A program made the translations under genes and the position numbers. 64,000 nucleotides of DNA from Saprospiraceae bacterium (GTDB taxonomy: Bacteria > Bacteroidota > Bacteroidia > Chitinophagales > Saprospiraceae): positions 62,001-126,000 of the forward strand of contig JADLHA010000028.1 of NCBI GenBank assembly GCA_020848995.1, in the 5' to 3' direction. Shown here in pieces: positions 9,607-18,145 of the stretch. The notes under the pieces were generated by a model, which saw only the letters and a list, made by a program, of their open reading frames with translations, was not told the origin of the DNA and made no database searches. Position 1 is the first letter of the stretch. The number at the start of each line of letters is the position of its first letter.

Positions 9607-9879
9607 TTATTGTGCTTTTTTGAACAGGCCGCCGAGCAGGGAACCGGCACCACCACCTACGAGTGAGAGGATGAGGCCCATGATGTTGAAGCCACCGTCT
9701 TCACCGCCGCCGCTGCCCAACAGGTTGAGCGCTTGGACCAGAATTGGGAGAATGTTGCCTCCTGCCGCCCCGGCAATGAGGTTGCCAATCATTCCCAAAC
9801 CGTTTTTCTTGACCATGTTGCCGCCGTAACCCCCGACCGCACCCGCAACGGTGTTGATGAGAATTTGCATGAAGTCCAT
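9607..9879 (-). CDS. Small glycine-rich, probably membrane-associated protein
   Basis: A 90-residue protein made of glycine-rich hydrophobic stretches: residues ~5-20 (ILINTVAGAVGGYGG), 28-52 (GMIGNLIAGAAGGNILPI) and 64-85 (NIMGLILSLVGGGAGSLLGG), with a KK pair near 25 and KK near the C-terminus. The GxxxG-rich helices suggest a self-assembling membrane or bacteriocin-like peptide, but no family is recognised with certainty. Similar short Gly-rich proteins occur in many Bacteroidota. A strong terminator follows and an AT-rich region with AACAAACGAACT precedes the start, so it is a monocistronic gene. Confidence 0.75.
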   Translation of the reverse strand: MDFMQILINTVAGAVGGYGGNMVKKNGLGMIGNLIAGAAGGNILPILVQALNLLGSGGGEDGGFNIMGLILSLVGGGAGSLLGGLFKKAQ

Positions 9880-10052
9880 AGTTCGTTTGTTTTGAAGGTG
9901 AATGAATAATACACCTCTAAGTTAGTACTCGTTAGCAATTTATTGGTTAAATTTATATATATAATTTTTTGATATATATAACTGATCGATTTGGAAGGGC
10001 GGCAGGACGTGCGAAAACATTGCGTACATTCACCCTTGGAATGCTATAAAGT

Positions 10053-11717
10053 ATGTCAAAGAACATCAGCCATCTTTCAGGACGCAGGGGCTTAAAGCAA
10101 AACCTGTTTGAGGAGATCGCGGCATCGGTACAGCTCAATGGGCGACTCGACGAAGAGGCTGCGCGCAAACTGGCAGAGGATTTTCTCGTAGGCACAGCCA
10201 GCGTGTATGGAGCCGCCAGTTTTTACGATTTTACCCGCGAAGACCAAGCCGGCAAAAGGGTCTATGTGTGCAACGGCACAGCCTGTCTCACCGCCGGAAC
10301 GCAGAAGGCCGTTCGCGACGAACTCAGCCGCCACTTTGCCAAGGAAGAGATTGGCGAAATGTGTTGCCTGGGGCGCTGTCACGAAAACAATGCTTTTCAG
10401 TACGCAGGTTCCAACTATTCGGGAACGGCGATTGGCGAGTTGTCCCAAATCCTGAATTCGGGAAGGCACATCCGCGACCGCTATGCGGTCAGGGCGTTGG
10501 GAAATCCCGTCCTGACGGGACAGCAACCAAGTCAGGAAGCGCTGAGGGAACAATTGCTCGTGCTGCTAAGCCGCAAGCCCGAAGCCTGGATCTCCGAACT
10601 CAAACTTTCCGGCCTGCGCGGTCGTGGGGGAGCTGGTTTCCCCATGTCCATCAAGGTCGAGGCCTGTGCACGTGCCCCGGGAGAAACCAAATTCATCGTT
10701 TGCAACGCCGACGAAGGCGACCCGGGCTCCTACAGCGATCGCTACCTGTTGGAACAGCAACCCTTCCTCGTCCTCTTCGGTCTGATTGCGGCCGGTTATA
10801 TGGTCGGTGCCGACCGCGGTGTGGTTTACCTCAGAGCGGAATACCCCGAATCCGCTGAAGCGCTTGCGGAGGCATTGGCAAATTTTCGGGACTGGGGATT
10901 CTGCGGCGAGCACATTCTGGGAAGCGAATTTTCTTTTGCCTTTAAAGTCATTTTGGCTCAGGGCGCTTACATCTGCGGCGAAGAGACCGCACTGCTGTCG
11001 TCGATCGAAGGCCAGCGCCCGGAAGTGCGCGTGAGGCCTCCCTTCCCGGTGCAGGAGGGCCTGTTTGGCAAACCCACCCTGGTCAATAACGTAGAGACCC
11101 TGGCCAATCTCTATGCGATCTGTCGCGATGGGGGCTCAGCCTTTGCAGCAACCGGTACACCGAAATCCACCGGCACCAAGCTGGTGTCCCTCGACAGCCA
11201 CTTCAACCGTTCCGGCATCTGTGAAGTGCCCATGGGCACCGCCTTGCGCGACGTCGTTTTTCAATTGGGCGGCGGGTTCACAACCCGCGTAAAAGCCCTT
11301 CACATAGGTGGCCCCCTTGGGGGACTTGTCCCCATCCATAAGGTCGATGATTTGCAGGTCGATTTTGAATCCTTCGCCAGCCAGGGTTTTCTGCTGGGCC
11401 ACGCCTCCATCGTTTCGGTCCCGGATGCCTTTCCCATGATTGAATACCTCGAACACCTCTTTGCCTTCACCGCCCACGAAAGTTGCGGCAAATGTTTCCC
11501 CTGCCGCATTGGCTCAGTCCGCGGAATGGAGCTGCTGCACAAAGCGCGCACTTCAGCAGGCTATCTCATCGACAGAAGGCTTTTCGAGGACCTCCTCGAT
11601 GCCATGAAACGCGGCTCCCTCTGCGCGCTTGGCGGCGGCGTTCCCCTTCCGGTTTACAATGCGCTGCATTACTTTGAAGAGGAACTCAGGTCTTATTTTT
11701 CCAAGGAGTCCGCATGA
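10053..11717 (+). CDS. NuoE-NuoF (HoxF-like) fusion: NADH-binding diaphorase subunit
   Basis: A 554-residue fusion. Residues ~1-150 are a thioredoxin-fold [2Fe-2S] NuoE domain with four Cys in two pairs (CNGTAC near 72-77 and CCLGRC near 103-108). Residues ~165-554 are the 51-kDa NuoF domain: FMN/NADH loop GLRGRGGAGFP near 187, NADEGDPGSYSDR, and the 4Fe-4S ligands ESCGKCFPC near 476 and SLCALG near 522. The same arrangement is seen in HoxF of NAD-reducing hydrogenases and in formate dehydrogenase diaphorases. No HoxU/NuoG, hydrogenase or formate dehydrogenase gene adjoins it here; its partner must lie elsewhere. It is followed 33 bases later by a thiolase gene. Confidence 0.88.
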   Translation: MSKNISHLSGRRGLKQNLFEEIAASVQLNGRLDEEAARKLAEDFLVGTASVYGAASFYDFTREDQAGKRVYVCNGTACLTAGTQKAVRDELSRHFAKEEIGEMCCLGRCHENNAFQYAGSNYSGTAIGELSQILNSGRHIRDRYAVRALGNPVLTGQQPSQEALREQLLVLLSRKPEAWISELKLSGLRGRGGAGFPMSIKVEACARAPGETKFIVCNADEGDPGSYSDRYLLEQQPFLVLFGLIAAGYMVGADRGVVYLRAEYPESAEALAEALANFRDWGFCGEHILGSEFSFAFKVILAQGAYICGEETALLSSIEGQRPEVRVRPPFPVQEGLFGKPTLVNNVETLANLYAICRDGGSAFAATGTPKSTGTKLVSLDSHFNRSGICEVPMGTALRDVVFQLGGGFTTRVKALHIGGPLGGLVPIHKVDDLQVDFESFASQGFLLGHASIVSVPDAFPMIEYLEHLFAFTAHESCGKCFPCRIGSVRGMELLHKARTSAGYLIDRRLFEDLLDAMKRGSLCALGGGVPLPVYNALHYFEEELRSYFSKESA

Positions 11718-11750
11718 TCCCCGGAAGGCAATAAACTAACAAGCGTTCGT

Positions 11751-12926
11751 ATGAAACAGGAAGCATACATCATCGCCATGACGCGCTCGGCCTTTGCGAG
11801 GTCGAAGCGCGGTGGATTTCGCTTCACGCGTTCCGACGACCTGTCGGTGCAACTCATCTACAGGTTGATGGATCGCCTGCCCGGGCTGGATCACGCCCGT
11901 GTAGACGACGTCATCGTCGGCTGCGCCAATCCCGAGGGGGAGCAGGGCCTTCAAATCGGACGCCAGATCGCACTGAGGACTTTTGGCAAACAAACGCCCG
12001 GAATGACGGTCAACCGGTATTGTGCTTCGGGCCTGGAGAGTCTGGCCATTGCCACGGCAAAAATCCGCAGCGGCATGGGAAGCTGCTTTGTTGCAGGAGG
12101 CGCAGAGAGCATGAGCGTCATTCCGATGGAGGGCTACAAATTTGCCCCAAGCTTTGAAGTCGCCCGCGAGCATCCGGATTATGTGATCGGCATGGGCTTG
12201 ACCGCAGAGGCCGTTGCGGCCAAATACGGCATCTCGCGCGAAGACCAGGATGCCTTTGCATTTCGCTCTCACCAGCGGGCAGCCCAGGCACAATCTTCGG
12301 GCCGGTTCGCAGAAGAAATTACTCCCATTGATGTCGAAGAATCGCTTTTCGACGGTCAGAATAGACAGGTGCGAAAAACTTTGGTGGCTTCCGACGAGGG
12401 CATCCGCAAGGATACCAGCCTGGAGGCGCTGGCGGCGCTCAAACCGGCTTTTGCACGCAGCGGATCAGTCACCGCCGGCAACTCGAGTCAGACCAGCGAC
12501 GGCGCCTGCTTTCACGTCGTGGCCAGCGAATCGCTCGTTCGCGAGTTGGGCGTAAACCCCATTGGCCGGATCGTCTCTTGTGCCGTCGCGGGTGTCGAGC
12601 CGCTCTACATGGGCATCGGCCCCTGCGCTGCCATACCCAGAGCACTCGGCCAGGCAGGTCTCCAACTGCAAGACATCGCAGTGATCGAACTCAATGAAGC
12701 ATTTGCTGCACAGTCGCTGGCGGTGATCCGCGAGGCGGGCCTGGATCCGGAACGCGTCAACCCCAACGGGGGCGCCATTGCGCTGGGCCATCCACTGGGC
12801 TGCAGCGGAGCCCGCCTTGCCATGACCTGCATCATCGAACTTCACCGACGCAACGCCCGATATGGCCTGGTTACCGCCTGCGTTGGCGGCGGACAGGGCA
12901 TCGCCGCCGTCGTGGAGGCCATCTGA
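11751..12926 (+). CDS. fadA: Acetyl-CoA acyltransferase (thiolase)
   Basis: A 391-residue thiolase, the usual length. Catalytic residues are all present: nucleophile C91 in NRYCASG, H347 in GHPLGCSGAR and the acid/base C377 in TACVGGGQG. It performs the last step of fatty-acid beta-oxidation, or acetoacetyl-CoA synthesis in reverse. The motifs fit the degradative FadA/FadI type, but an AtoB-like biosynthetic role cannot be excluded. It is 33 bases after the NuoE-NuoF fusion and probably in the same transcript. The sequence AAGCGTTCGT abuts the ATG, resembling the leader of the gene at 2108. Confidence 0.9.
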   Translation: MKQEAYIIAMTRSAFARSKRGGFRFTRSDDLSVQLIYRLMDRLPGLDHARVDDVIVGCANPEGEQGLQIGRQIALRTFGKQTPGMTVNRYCASGLESLAIATAKIRSGMGSCFVAGGAESMSVIPMEGYKFAPSFEVAREHPDYVIGMGLTAEAVAAKYGISREDQDAFAFRSHQRAAQAQSSGRFAEEITPIDVEESLFDGQNRQVRKTLVASDEGIRKDTSLEALAALKPAFARSGSVTAGNSSQTSDGACFHVVASESLVRELGVNPIGRIVSCAVAGVEPLYMGIGPCAAIPRALGQAGLQLQDIAVIELNEAFAAQSLAVIREAGLDPERVNPNGGAIALGHPLGCSGARLAMTCIIELHRRNARYGLVTACVGGGQGIAAVVEAI

Positions 12927-13305
12927 AAGTTCAGCAATAATTGGTCTTTGGAATGAGTTAAGCCAGGAACACGTCAAATGTGATCCTCGTAAAGATGCGT
13001 GGAACGCGTTGCGGGATGCTTTGCAGGGCCTTACCGGATTCTGACTGTTACGATAATGCCGGGCTGAATTCATGGTGCGTAGTAACCTATGCTGGCAGAT
13101 GCACTCAAAAGAGGTTTTTTCAAGCAGTCTTTTTGTTTGATCGCACTCCACGAAAATCAGATTGAGATGCACATCGACCGATAGGTCTTTTGGCTTCCTT
13201 CAGCGGGGCTTCGGTACTGCGGATGTGGCTTTTCTTCTCTGCAATCGAAGGATTTCCGGATTAAACCAAAATCCATGCTCTCCGGTCTAAATTATTTTAA
13301 TCCTC
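12927..13305. other. Intergenic region, nothing recognised
   Basis: About 380 bases between the thiolase and the T9SS propeller gene. I see no convincing gene, RNA fold or repeat. A weak hairpin (GGATTT...AAATCC around 13250-13275) and AT-rich sequence just before the next ATG are the only structure noted. Confidence 0.5.
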
Positions 13306-15465
13306 ATGAGAAAATGCAATTCGCGCAATTTGCTCTGTGCCTTGACCTGCCTGGCCTTGGTGGCGCAAAGCAATCGACTCCACTCACAATTCCTGGGAGA
13401 GTGGCAGGGTCTCAAATTTTATGCCTACGGTAAGGATACCATTGAATATCCCTACGACGGCACGAACCCTGTCGGCCACCTGATGGTCGTCAACGAAGCA
13501 ACAACCAACAGCCCGGCTCAGGTCACTGTAAAAGCAACTTGCTCATTGGCAGCAGGTGGCTTGCTCAACGTCTTTCCCAACGGCGGAAAATTGGCCATCT
13601 TACTTCCGGGAGACACCAGCTTCGTGAATAACTGGTTTCAGGAATTGCTGGATCGTCCGACGCTGCCTTTTAGCGATGGCGAGTACCGCACAGCAAGGGT
13701 AGACTACCACTTTGACAACGGCCTTTCCTCAACAGCGGTATCGAGAAATTACACCATCTATTACGCAGGAAAAAACCCCATTCCTTCCGGAAACACCCAA
13801 CTGCTGGGAAAAATTGTCGTCCCGGCTTACGCTGCGGGAAGATCCTGCAGGCTGAACCTGTCGACGATGAACTGGAAGGGAATCAACATCCCCCTGACTT
13901 ATTCGGCACCGGATACGGGGTACTTGTTCTCGACAAGTCTTCACGACCGGAACACATGGTACCTCACGCTTTCGGGACAGGTACGTTCTGCCACGATTGA
14001 AATGGATCACACACGCGCAACGAGTGTGCGGATCGAAGCAGATACGACGATGGAGAACTTTATCAGCACGTACGACACCGTCTCGAATGTGGTCACGACT
14101 ACGGGCTTCTGGCGGGGAGCTTTCTCTGCATCCGAACAAACCGTCGCATTCTTTCCCGGCCAGGAAAACTGGCAGGCAGGTCGCGATTCCATGCTCAAAT
14201 CGACGGCAAAGATTTACAAATACACCCTGGGTGGACAACTGTTGTGGGAACATGTCCCCGGTTGGGAGACCTGGGGAGGGGACATGAGCCCGGATGGCCG
14301 TTTTGTCGCTTACGCACTATACACCGGCAAATTCGGGAATTCCGCTTCGAATGACCAATTGCGCCTGGTCCTGTTGGATGGTGCCACAGGACAGGTCATA
14401 TGGTCTCTCCGGGACAGCCTGGATTTCGAATCTTACGAAATCGCTTTCTCCCATCAAGCAGATTTAATCGCAGTAGGAACTACCGGCCAGGGGAAGGTCT
14501 CCTTGTTCGACCGGGCCACGGGAATGCGAATATGGAAAACGCCCACCATCGCCATGGCCGATGGCGCCAATGGTTTCGGACAGATCAGGAAAATTCTGTT
14601 TGATGCACAAGATGATTACCTGTATGTCGGAAGTGGCGACAACTACTTGCGAAAAATCAGGGTGAGTGACGGTGCGGTCATTTGGAGGACCTGTGTCGGC
14701 GGATGGCCATTTGTAAACGGTTTACAACTCGCTCCAGGCGGCGATTTAATCGCCGTGGGGATGAAATCGGCAATGGTGGCCTGCGTCCGGACTTCGGATG
14801 GAGTCATCCTGTGGAGTCGCGACACGGGTAATTTTGACGATGCTTATTTTTCACCTGACGGAAAGTACATCGCCGACTTCACCGGAAAGGTTTTTGAAGC
14901 GGCTTCAGGGAAACTCGTCGGAAAAGGTGGATCAAATTCGGTGGGCCAGTTTACCAGTGACGGTAAATACGTTTGCCGGATGGGAAAGGGCAATATGGAA
15001 TTTTTTTCGGTTCAGGCTTCGTCGCTGGCCTATGCTTCCCCTTCCGGAAACATGAACAACGGCCCGGGGGAACAGCCGCAATGGATGTTCCTGTCACCAG
15101 AGGATTCGCTGGGAGTGGTCGCAGCCAGGGATATGGGCAATCCACCTCAAACGGGATTGACATTTTTTAGAAGAACGCGCGGCCCGCTTTCCAATACAGT
15201 CCGGCCATTGGGAAGACAGGCAGTCATTTTGGAATGCCATCCCAATCCATTTTTACAATACTGCAACCTATGGTCCTCCGAGGAATTGTCAAATGCTACG
15301 ATCATGCTGGAGAATGTCTTCGGACAGCAAGTTGCTAAATACACCAGGCTCGACGGCCATGGTTTCACCTTGATGCGTGAAAACTGGCCGGATGGCCTTT
15401 ATATACTTAGGCTGTTTCGTGGAAATTCCCTGCTGGCTTCAAGAAAATTGGTCATCCTGAATTGA
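13306..15465 (+). CDS. T9SS-secreted beta-propeller (PQQ/WD-like) protein
   Basis: A 719-residue protein with a signal peptide (first ~27 residues). Residues ~300-600 hold repeated blades such as LVLLDGATGQVIWSL, VSLFDRATGMRIWKTP, LRKIRVSDGAVIWRT and CVRTSDGVILWSR, typical of quinoprotein-like or PQQ propellers. The last ~75 residues (from ECHPNPF, through FGQQVAKY, to LPDGLYILRL-like WPDGLYILRL and KLVILN) are a type A T9SS sorting domain that directs export across the outer membrane and removal or anchoring. The W...TWGG and DG..IW blades are structural; no catalytic residues were recognised, so a binding role is likelier than enzymatic. Confidence 0.87.
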   Translation: MRKCNSRNLLCALTCLALVAQSNRLHSQFLGEWQGLKFYAYGKDTIEYPYDGTNPVGHLMVVNEATTNSPAQVTVKATCSLAAGGLLNVFPNGGKLAILLPGDTSFVNNWFQELLDRPTLPFSDGEYRTARVDYHFDNGLSSTAVSRNYTIYYAGKNPIPSGNTQLLGKIVVPAYAAGRSCRLNLSTMNWKGINIPLTYSAPDTGYLFSTSLHDRNTWYLTLSGQVRSATIEMDHTRATSVRIEADTTMENFISTYDTVSNVVTTTGFWRGAFSASEQTVAFFPGQENWQAGRDSMLKSTAKIYKYTLGGQLLWEHVPGWETWGGDMSPDGRFVAYALYTGKFGNSASNDQLRLVLLDGATGQVIWSLRDSLDFESYEIAFSHQADLIAVGTTGQGKVSLFDRATGMRIWKTPTIAMADGANGFGQIRKILFDAQDDYLYVGSGDNYLRKIRVSDGAVIWRTCVGGWPFVNGLQLAPGGDLIAVGMKSAMVACVRTSDGVILWSRDTGNFDDAYFSPDGKYIADFTGKVFEAASGKLVGKGGSNSVGQFTSDGKYVCRMGKGNMEFFSVQASSLAYASPSGNMNNGPGEQPQWMFLSPEDSLGVVAARDMGNPPQTGLTFFRRTRGPLSNTVRPLGRQAVILECHPNPFLQYCNLWSSEELSNATIMLENVFGQQVAKYTRLDGHGFTLMRENWPDGLYILRLFRGNSLLASRKLVILN

Positions 15466-15472
15466 GTCGCCG

Positions 15473-15496
15473 TTGTAATTCCAATTACAATCTTTT
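15473..15496 (+). terminator. Weak terminator-like hairpin after the propeller gene
   Basis: TTGTAATT (15473-15480), a two-base centre and AATTACAA (15483-15490) form an 8-bp AT-rich inverted repeat followed by TCTTTTG. The stem has to open at its centre to make a loop, so it would be weak; it could instead be an operator. Confidence 0.35.
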
Positions 15497-15840
15497 GAAT
15501 TTTCACGCCAGGTGGGGGCTGGTGCTCGAGGTTTGCTTTTCAGATTGCCCTACGGCAAGCAACTATTGAATTTCTCCGTTTTGCATCGGGCATATCGTTT
15601 GGGCACTTCATCTCCGGGCAGCTTCTGATCGCTTCGTCTCGCTACAGGAATTTATAAAAATATGTTCATTTTACTTCGTGTGGATGCCTAAAGCAAAACA
15701 AGGTGTGCCGAATTGAAAGCGGCTGGGTCGGGCTATGGCGACACGGCCGCACCAAATGAATGGTGGCCTCAACTCATTGTGTAGATGAACCCAGAGGGAC
15801 AAACCGGTTTGAAAAGGGCTATTCAAAAACGCCATTAAGG
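15497..15840. other. Intergenic region, nothing recognised
   Basis: About 345 bases between two converging genes. No RNA gene, repeat or supported small gene was seen. Confidence 0.5.
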
Positions 15841-16221
15841 CTACTCGCTTACTTCGGAATTTCTTGTGCGACGCAGGTAACGCAAAAAGGCGTAGGATTT
15901 TCGACGCGTGAGGTAACCTGGTTCCGATTCGTGGCGCATCGCTTCGCGTTCGAAACCGATTGCCTGGTAGGCCCTCAGATGGCTTTTGGTAGGGAGCCGG
16001 CGAAATAGGTATTCCAGTCCGTACCAAACGTAAAACGGAACGATCAGCAGTTCCACCTGTTGCCGCAGGTGGATGCGCTCGTGGTTTAGCAAGGATGCAT
16101 TGAATCGGTCATCCAGTTTGCGGACTACGACAAAAGGCCATATCGCCATGGCTCCTGCAAACTTTCCGGTGAGCAGGGCAAGTAGACGCGGACTGCAAAC
16201 GACGATCACGAAAACGAACAT
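15841..16221 (-). CDS. Membrane-associated protein with HExxH motif, unknown
   Basis: A 126-residue protein. Residues ~3-30 are hydrophobic, followed by NASLLNHERIHLRQQVELL, with H47-E48-R-I-H51 in the HExxH zinc-site spacing, then a second hydrophobic stretch (LLIVPFYVWYGLEYL) and a basic Tyr/Arg-rich tail. The NHExIHxRQQxE signature occurs in small conserved Bacteroidota proteins resembling the BlaR1/M56 peptidase core, but the protein is much shorter than an M56 peptidase. Whether it binds zinc or cleaves anything is inference. Confidence 0.7.
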   Translation of the reverse strand: MFVFVIVVCSPRLLALLTGKFAGAMAIWPFVVVRKLDDRFNASLLNHERIHLRQQVELLIVPFYVWYGLEYLFRRLPTKSHLRAYQAIGFEREAMRHESEPGYLTRRKSYAFLRYLRRTRNSEVSE

Positions 16222-16353
16222 TGAAATTTTACGACCTCATTAGCCAAACTTCGAAAAAAAAGGGGCAATGAGAACTCATGGAAGTAACTTTCTGTCGGGT
16301 GAAAACTTGAATTTAGCGACTTGTCGGCAAAGATCCATCCCAGCGCGGAGGAC

Positions 16354-16623
16354 TCAGTGCTTTTTCCACCGCTCAAGTTTGGGTATGGGCCGGGTTGCAA
16401 GCCAGGCGAACAATCCGTTCATTCCACTTTTTTTCATTTCCTGAATGCAGAACTTCTGCATTTTTTCTGCTGTGTCAATTTCCGGAGGAGATAAAAAGGC
16501 CCCGTCCCGGTAGCACATGGAGCAGTACTTTTTACTGAGGGTGCCGTCTTTTTCAGTTCCCCCTCCGTTGATGTCTTTTTTTAAGGGGAACCCACAGCTC
16601 TGACAAAATTTGTATTCTTTCAT
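16354..16623 (-). CDS. Putative zinc-ribbon protein
   Basis: An 89-residue protein with two CxxC knuckles, C7/C10 (FCQSCGFPL) and C34/C37 (YCSMCYRDG), followed by a helical region with KMQKFCIQEMKK and a Trp-rich end. This matches the Pfam-type 'putative zinc ribbon domain' proteins of ~85-90 residues, whose N-terminal pattern is CQSCGMPL...K.CS.CY..G.F. These are small cytoplasmic proteins of unknown role, possibly nucleic-acid or protein binding. It has no obvious operon partner. Confidence 0.8.
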   Translation of the reverse strand: MKEYKFCQSCGFPLKKDINGGGTEKDGTLSKKYCSMCYRDGAFLSPPEIDTAEKMQKFCIQEMKKSGMNGLFAWLATRPIPKLERWKKH

Positions 16624-16932
16624 GGATCAGTATTTTATGCATTCCCACCTGCGTCCTAAAGGAACGGATTGGATACGAGGGCCAACATCCGCACATTTTT
16701 TTAGGTGCATTGTGGTGGAAAAAATCTCCCATTCTGTTTTAACGCAATGTGTTTGCCAAAAATTCCCTACTGTCTTAAAGCGGAGGGAGGGTGCGGTCCA
16801 CCTGCTTTCCGAACCCGCACAACAGAAACGTCTGAATGGCATGAACAGATCTCTGTGAAACAATAAGTTGCAGGGAAATTGGCATGGCCTTGGAGCTGCT
16901 TTACAGGGATGGCGATGGTGTTTTATTTCTTT
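16624..16932. other. Intergenic region, nothing recognised
   Basis: About 310 bases between two minus-strand genes. Short overlapping frames of ~80 codons exist on both strands, but their composition (Cys/Trp/Arg scatter, no hydrophobic pattern) is not protein-like. A GTGCGG...CCGCAC-type hairpin near 16790-16820 was seen without a T tract. Confidence 0.45.
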
Positions 16933-17676
16933 TTATTGAACGATCTTTATCGCCTTTACAATAATCGTTTCACCAAAGAGTACTTCTTTAGTAAAGACCT
17001 GCCTGAAAATACTTTTGTTGATGTGCAAGGTTCCTTCTTTTTTTCCTCTTCTGAGGTAGATCAAAAGGGTGGATAGAAACACAATTGGCAGGAAGATGGA
17101 GTACACGACGGCAACGGCTTTTATTCGGTTGGTCCTGATGGCATTTATCCTAAAGCCGTTGGTATGGAGCAGGTACCTCAATTCAGGAAAGGAGATCATC
17201 CCAATGTGGTGCAGTGGGGTTGGCTTATTCTCATCGAGGGGCACTTCGCATTTGTAATGATGACCCGTGATCATCCATTTCCACCTCGACCTCAGGCTGG
17301 AAATGTTGGGCGTGGAAATGATGATTTCGCCATCCGTTTTGAGGATCCGGTGAGCCTCTCTGACAAAGGAGTGTTGCTCGTCTATGTGCTCTATTCCATC
17401 AATACAGACGAGCACATCACACGACGCGTCAGCGATGGGCAAAGGCTTTGTCATATCGGCGCACACAAAATCGCCGTGGGCGATCTGCAGAATGTTGTCG
17501 ATGTCTGCCGCGATGACATGTTTGCACCCAGCATCTTTAAGCCTTTGCACAAATGCGCCACTGCCCGAGGGAATGTCGACGATGGTGTAATTTACTCCCC
17601 ACTTGATCAGGGAAAACACCGTTTCATGTGTATTTTTAGAAGTGTTAATCGAAATTCCTTTATAGCTGTTCCGCAT
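16933..17676 (-). CDS. Class I SAM-dependent methyltransferase with C-terminal membrane segment
   Basis: About 247 residues from the ATG at 17676. Motif I is IVDIPSGSGAF (residues ~32-42), then AADIDN, CDVLVCIDGIEHI (motif IV) and a HRILKTDGEIIISTPN strand, as in the Methyltransf_11/23 group. Near residues 190-215 is a strongly hydrophobic stretch (AVVYSIFLPIVFLSTLLIYL) followed by RRGKKEG, an inner-membrane anchor with positive-inside tail. Such enzymes often act on lipids, quinones or glycans, but the substrate is not visible. The frame is open 30 codons further (to 17766), but that stretch looks non-conserved and AT-poor, so the shorter start is preferred. Confidence 0.8.
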   Translation of the reverse strand: MRNSYKGISINTSKNTHETVFSLIKWGVNYTIVDIPSGSGAFVQRLKDAGCKHVIAADIDNILQIAHGDFVCADMTKPLPIADASCDVLVCIDGIEHIDEQHSFVREAHRILKTDGEIIISTPNISSLRSRWKWMITGHHYKCEVPLDENKPTPLHHIGMISFPELRYLLHTNGFRINAIRTNRIKAVAVVYSIFLPIVFLSTLLIYLRRGKKEGTLHINKSIFRQVFTKEVLFGETIIVKAIKIVQ

Positions 17677-17870
17677 TTTTAGGGCATTCAATAGAATAGG
17701 TATTTTTGTAAACAGGCGTTCGCGCTTTTGATCCGGAAATGAGGGCTGTGCTGTTGCTGAAAACAACAGCCTGCTACTCGCCTGATGGTTGTCGAATGAC
17801 TCATGTGCCCGTCGCGAAAACTGTGCCGAAAAGTGTGCTTCGAATAACTCCAGGGCACTTCTAAAACCCC

Positions 17871-17997
17871 CCCTATTGCGCCAGCCAGCCCGCTTAGGCC
17901 CACGCGCTCAATGAATTTAGCTTTACAATACTTAGTTGCAGCTCAGTCAGTTATAGTTCCACATAGCTTCCTTCGCTGCGCCTCGTCTTGTTTTGCT
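17871..17997 (+). repeat. Repeat unit, copy 1
   Basis: Begins CCCTATTGCGCCAGCCAGCC and runs through CAATGAATTTAGCTTTACAA to CTTGTTTTGCT. It is roughly 85% identical by eye to copy 2, in the same orientation. Confidence 0.85.
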
Positions 17998-18024
17998 CGG
18001 GGGCTGCCTCCCTCCACTCCCTGC

Positions 18025-18145
18025 TGCGCCAGCCAGCCCACACAGGCTCACTCGCTCAATGAATTTAGCTTCACAATCCTTCGTTGCAGCTTAGTCAGTT
18101 ATCGCTCCACTTAGCTTCCTTCACTGCGCCTCGGCTTGTTTTGCT
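18025..18145 (+). repeat. Repeat unit, copy 2
   Basis: Begins TGCGCCAGCCAGCCCACACA and ends CGGCTTGTTTTGCT. Same order of blocks as copy 1: Ser-codon-like CAATGAATTTAGC, CAGTCAGTTAT-type centre, and AGCTTCCTTCACTGCGCCTC. Confidence 0.85.

Noticed and set aside
9954..9978. TATATATA tracts forming an AT-only inverted repeat
   Set aside because: Low-complexity AT sequence in a gap; no specific function can be argued.
16627..16863. 78-codon minus-strand frame upstream of the zinc-ribbon gene
   Set aside because: Cys/Trp/Arg-rich, no hydrophobic or motif pattern, and a competing plus-strand frame of equal size; treated as non-coding.
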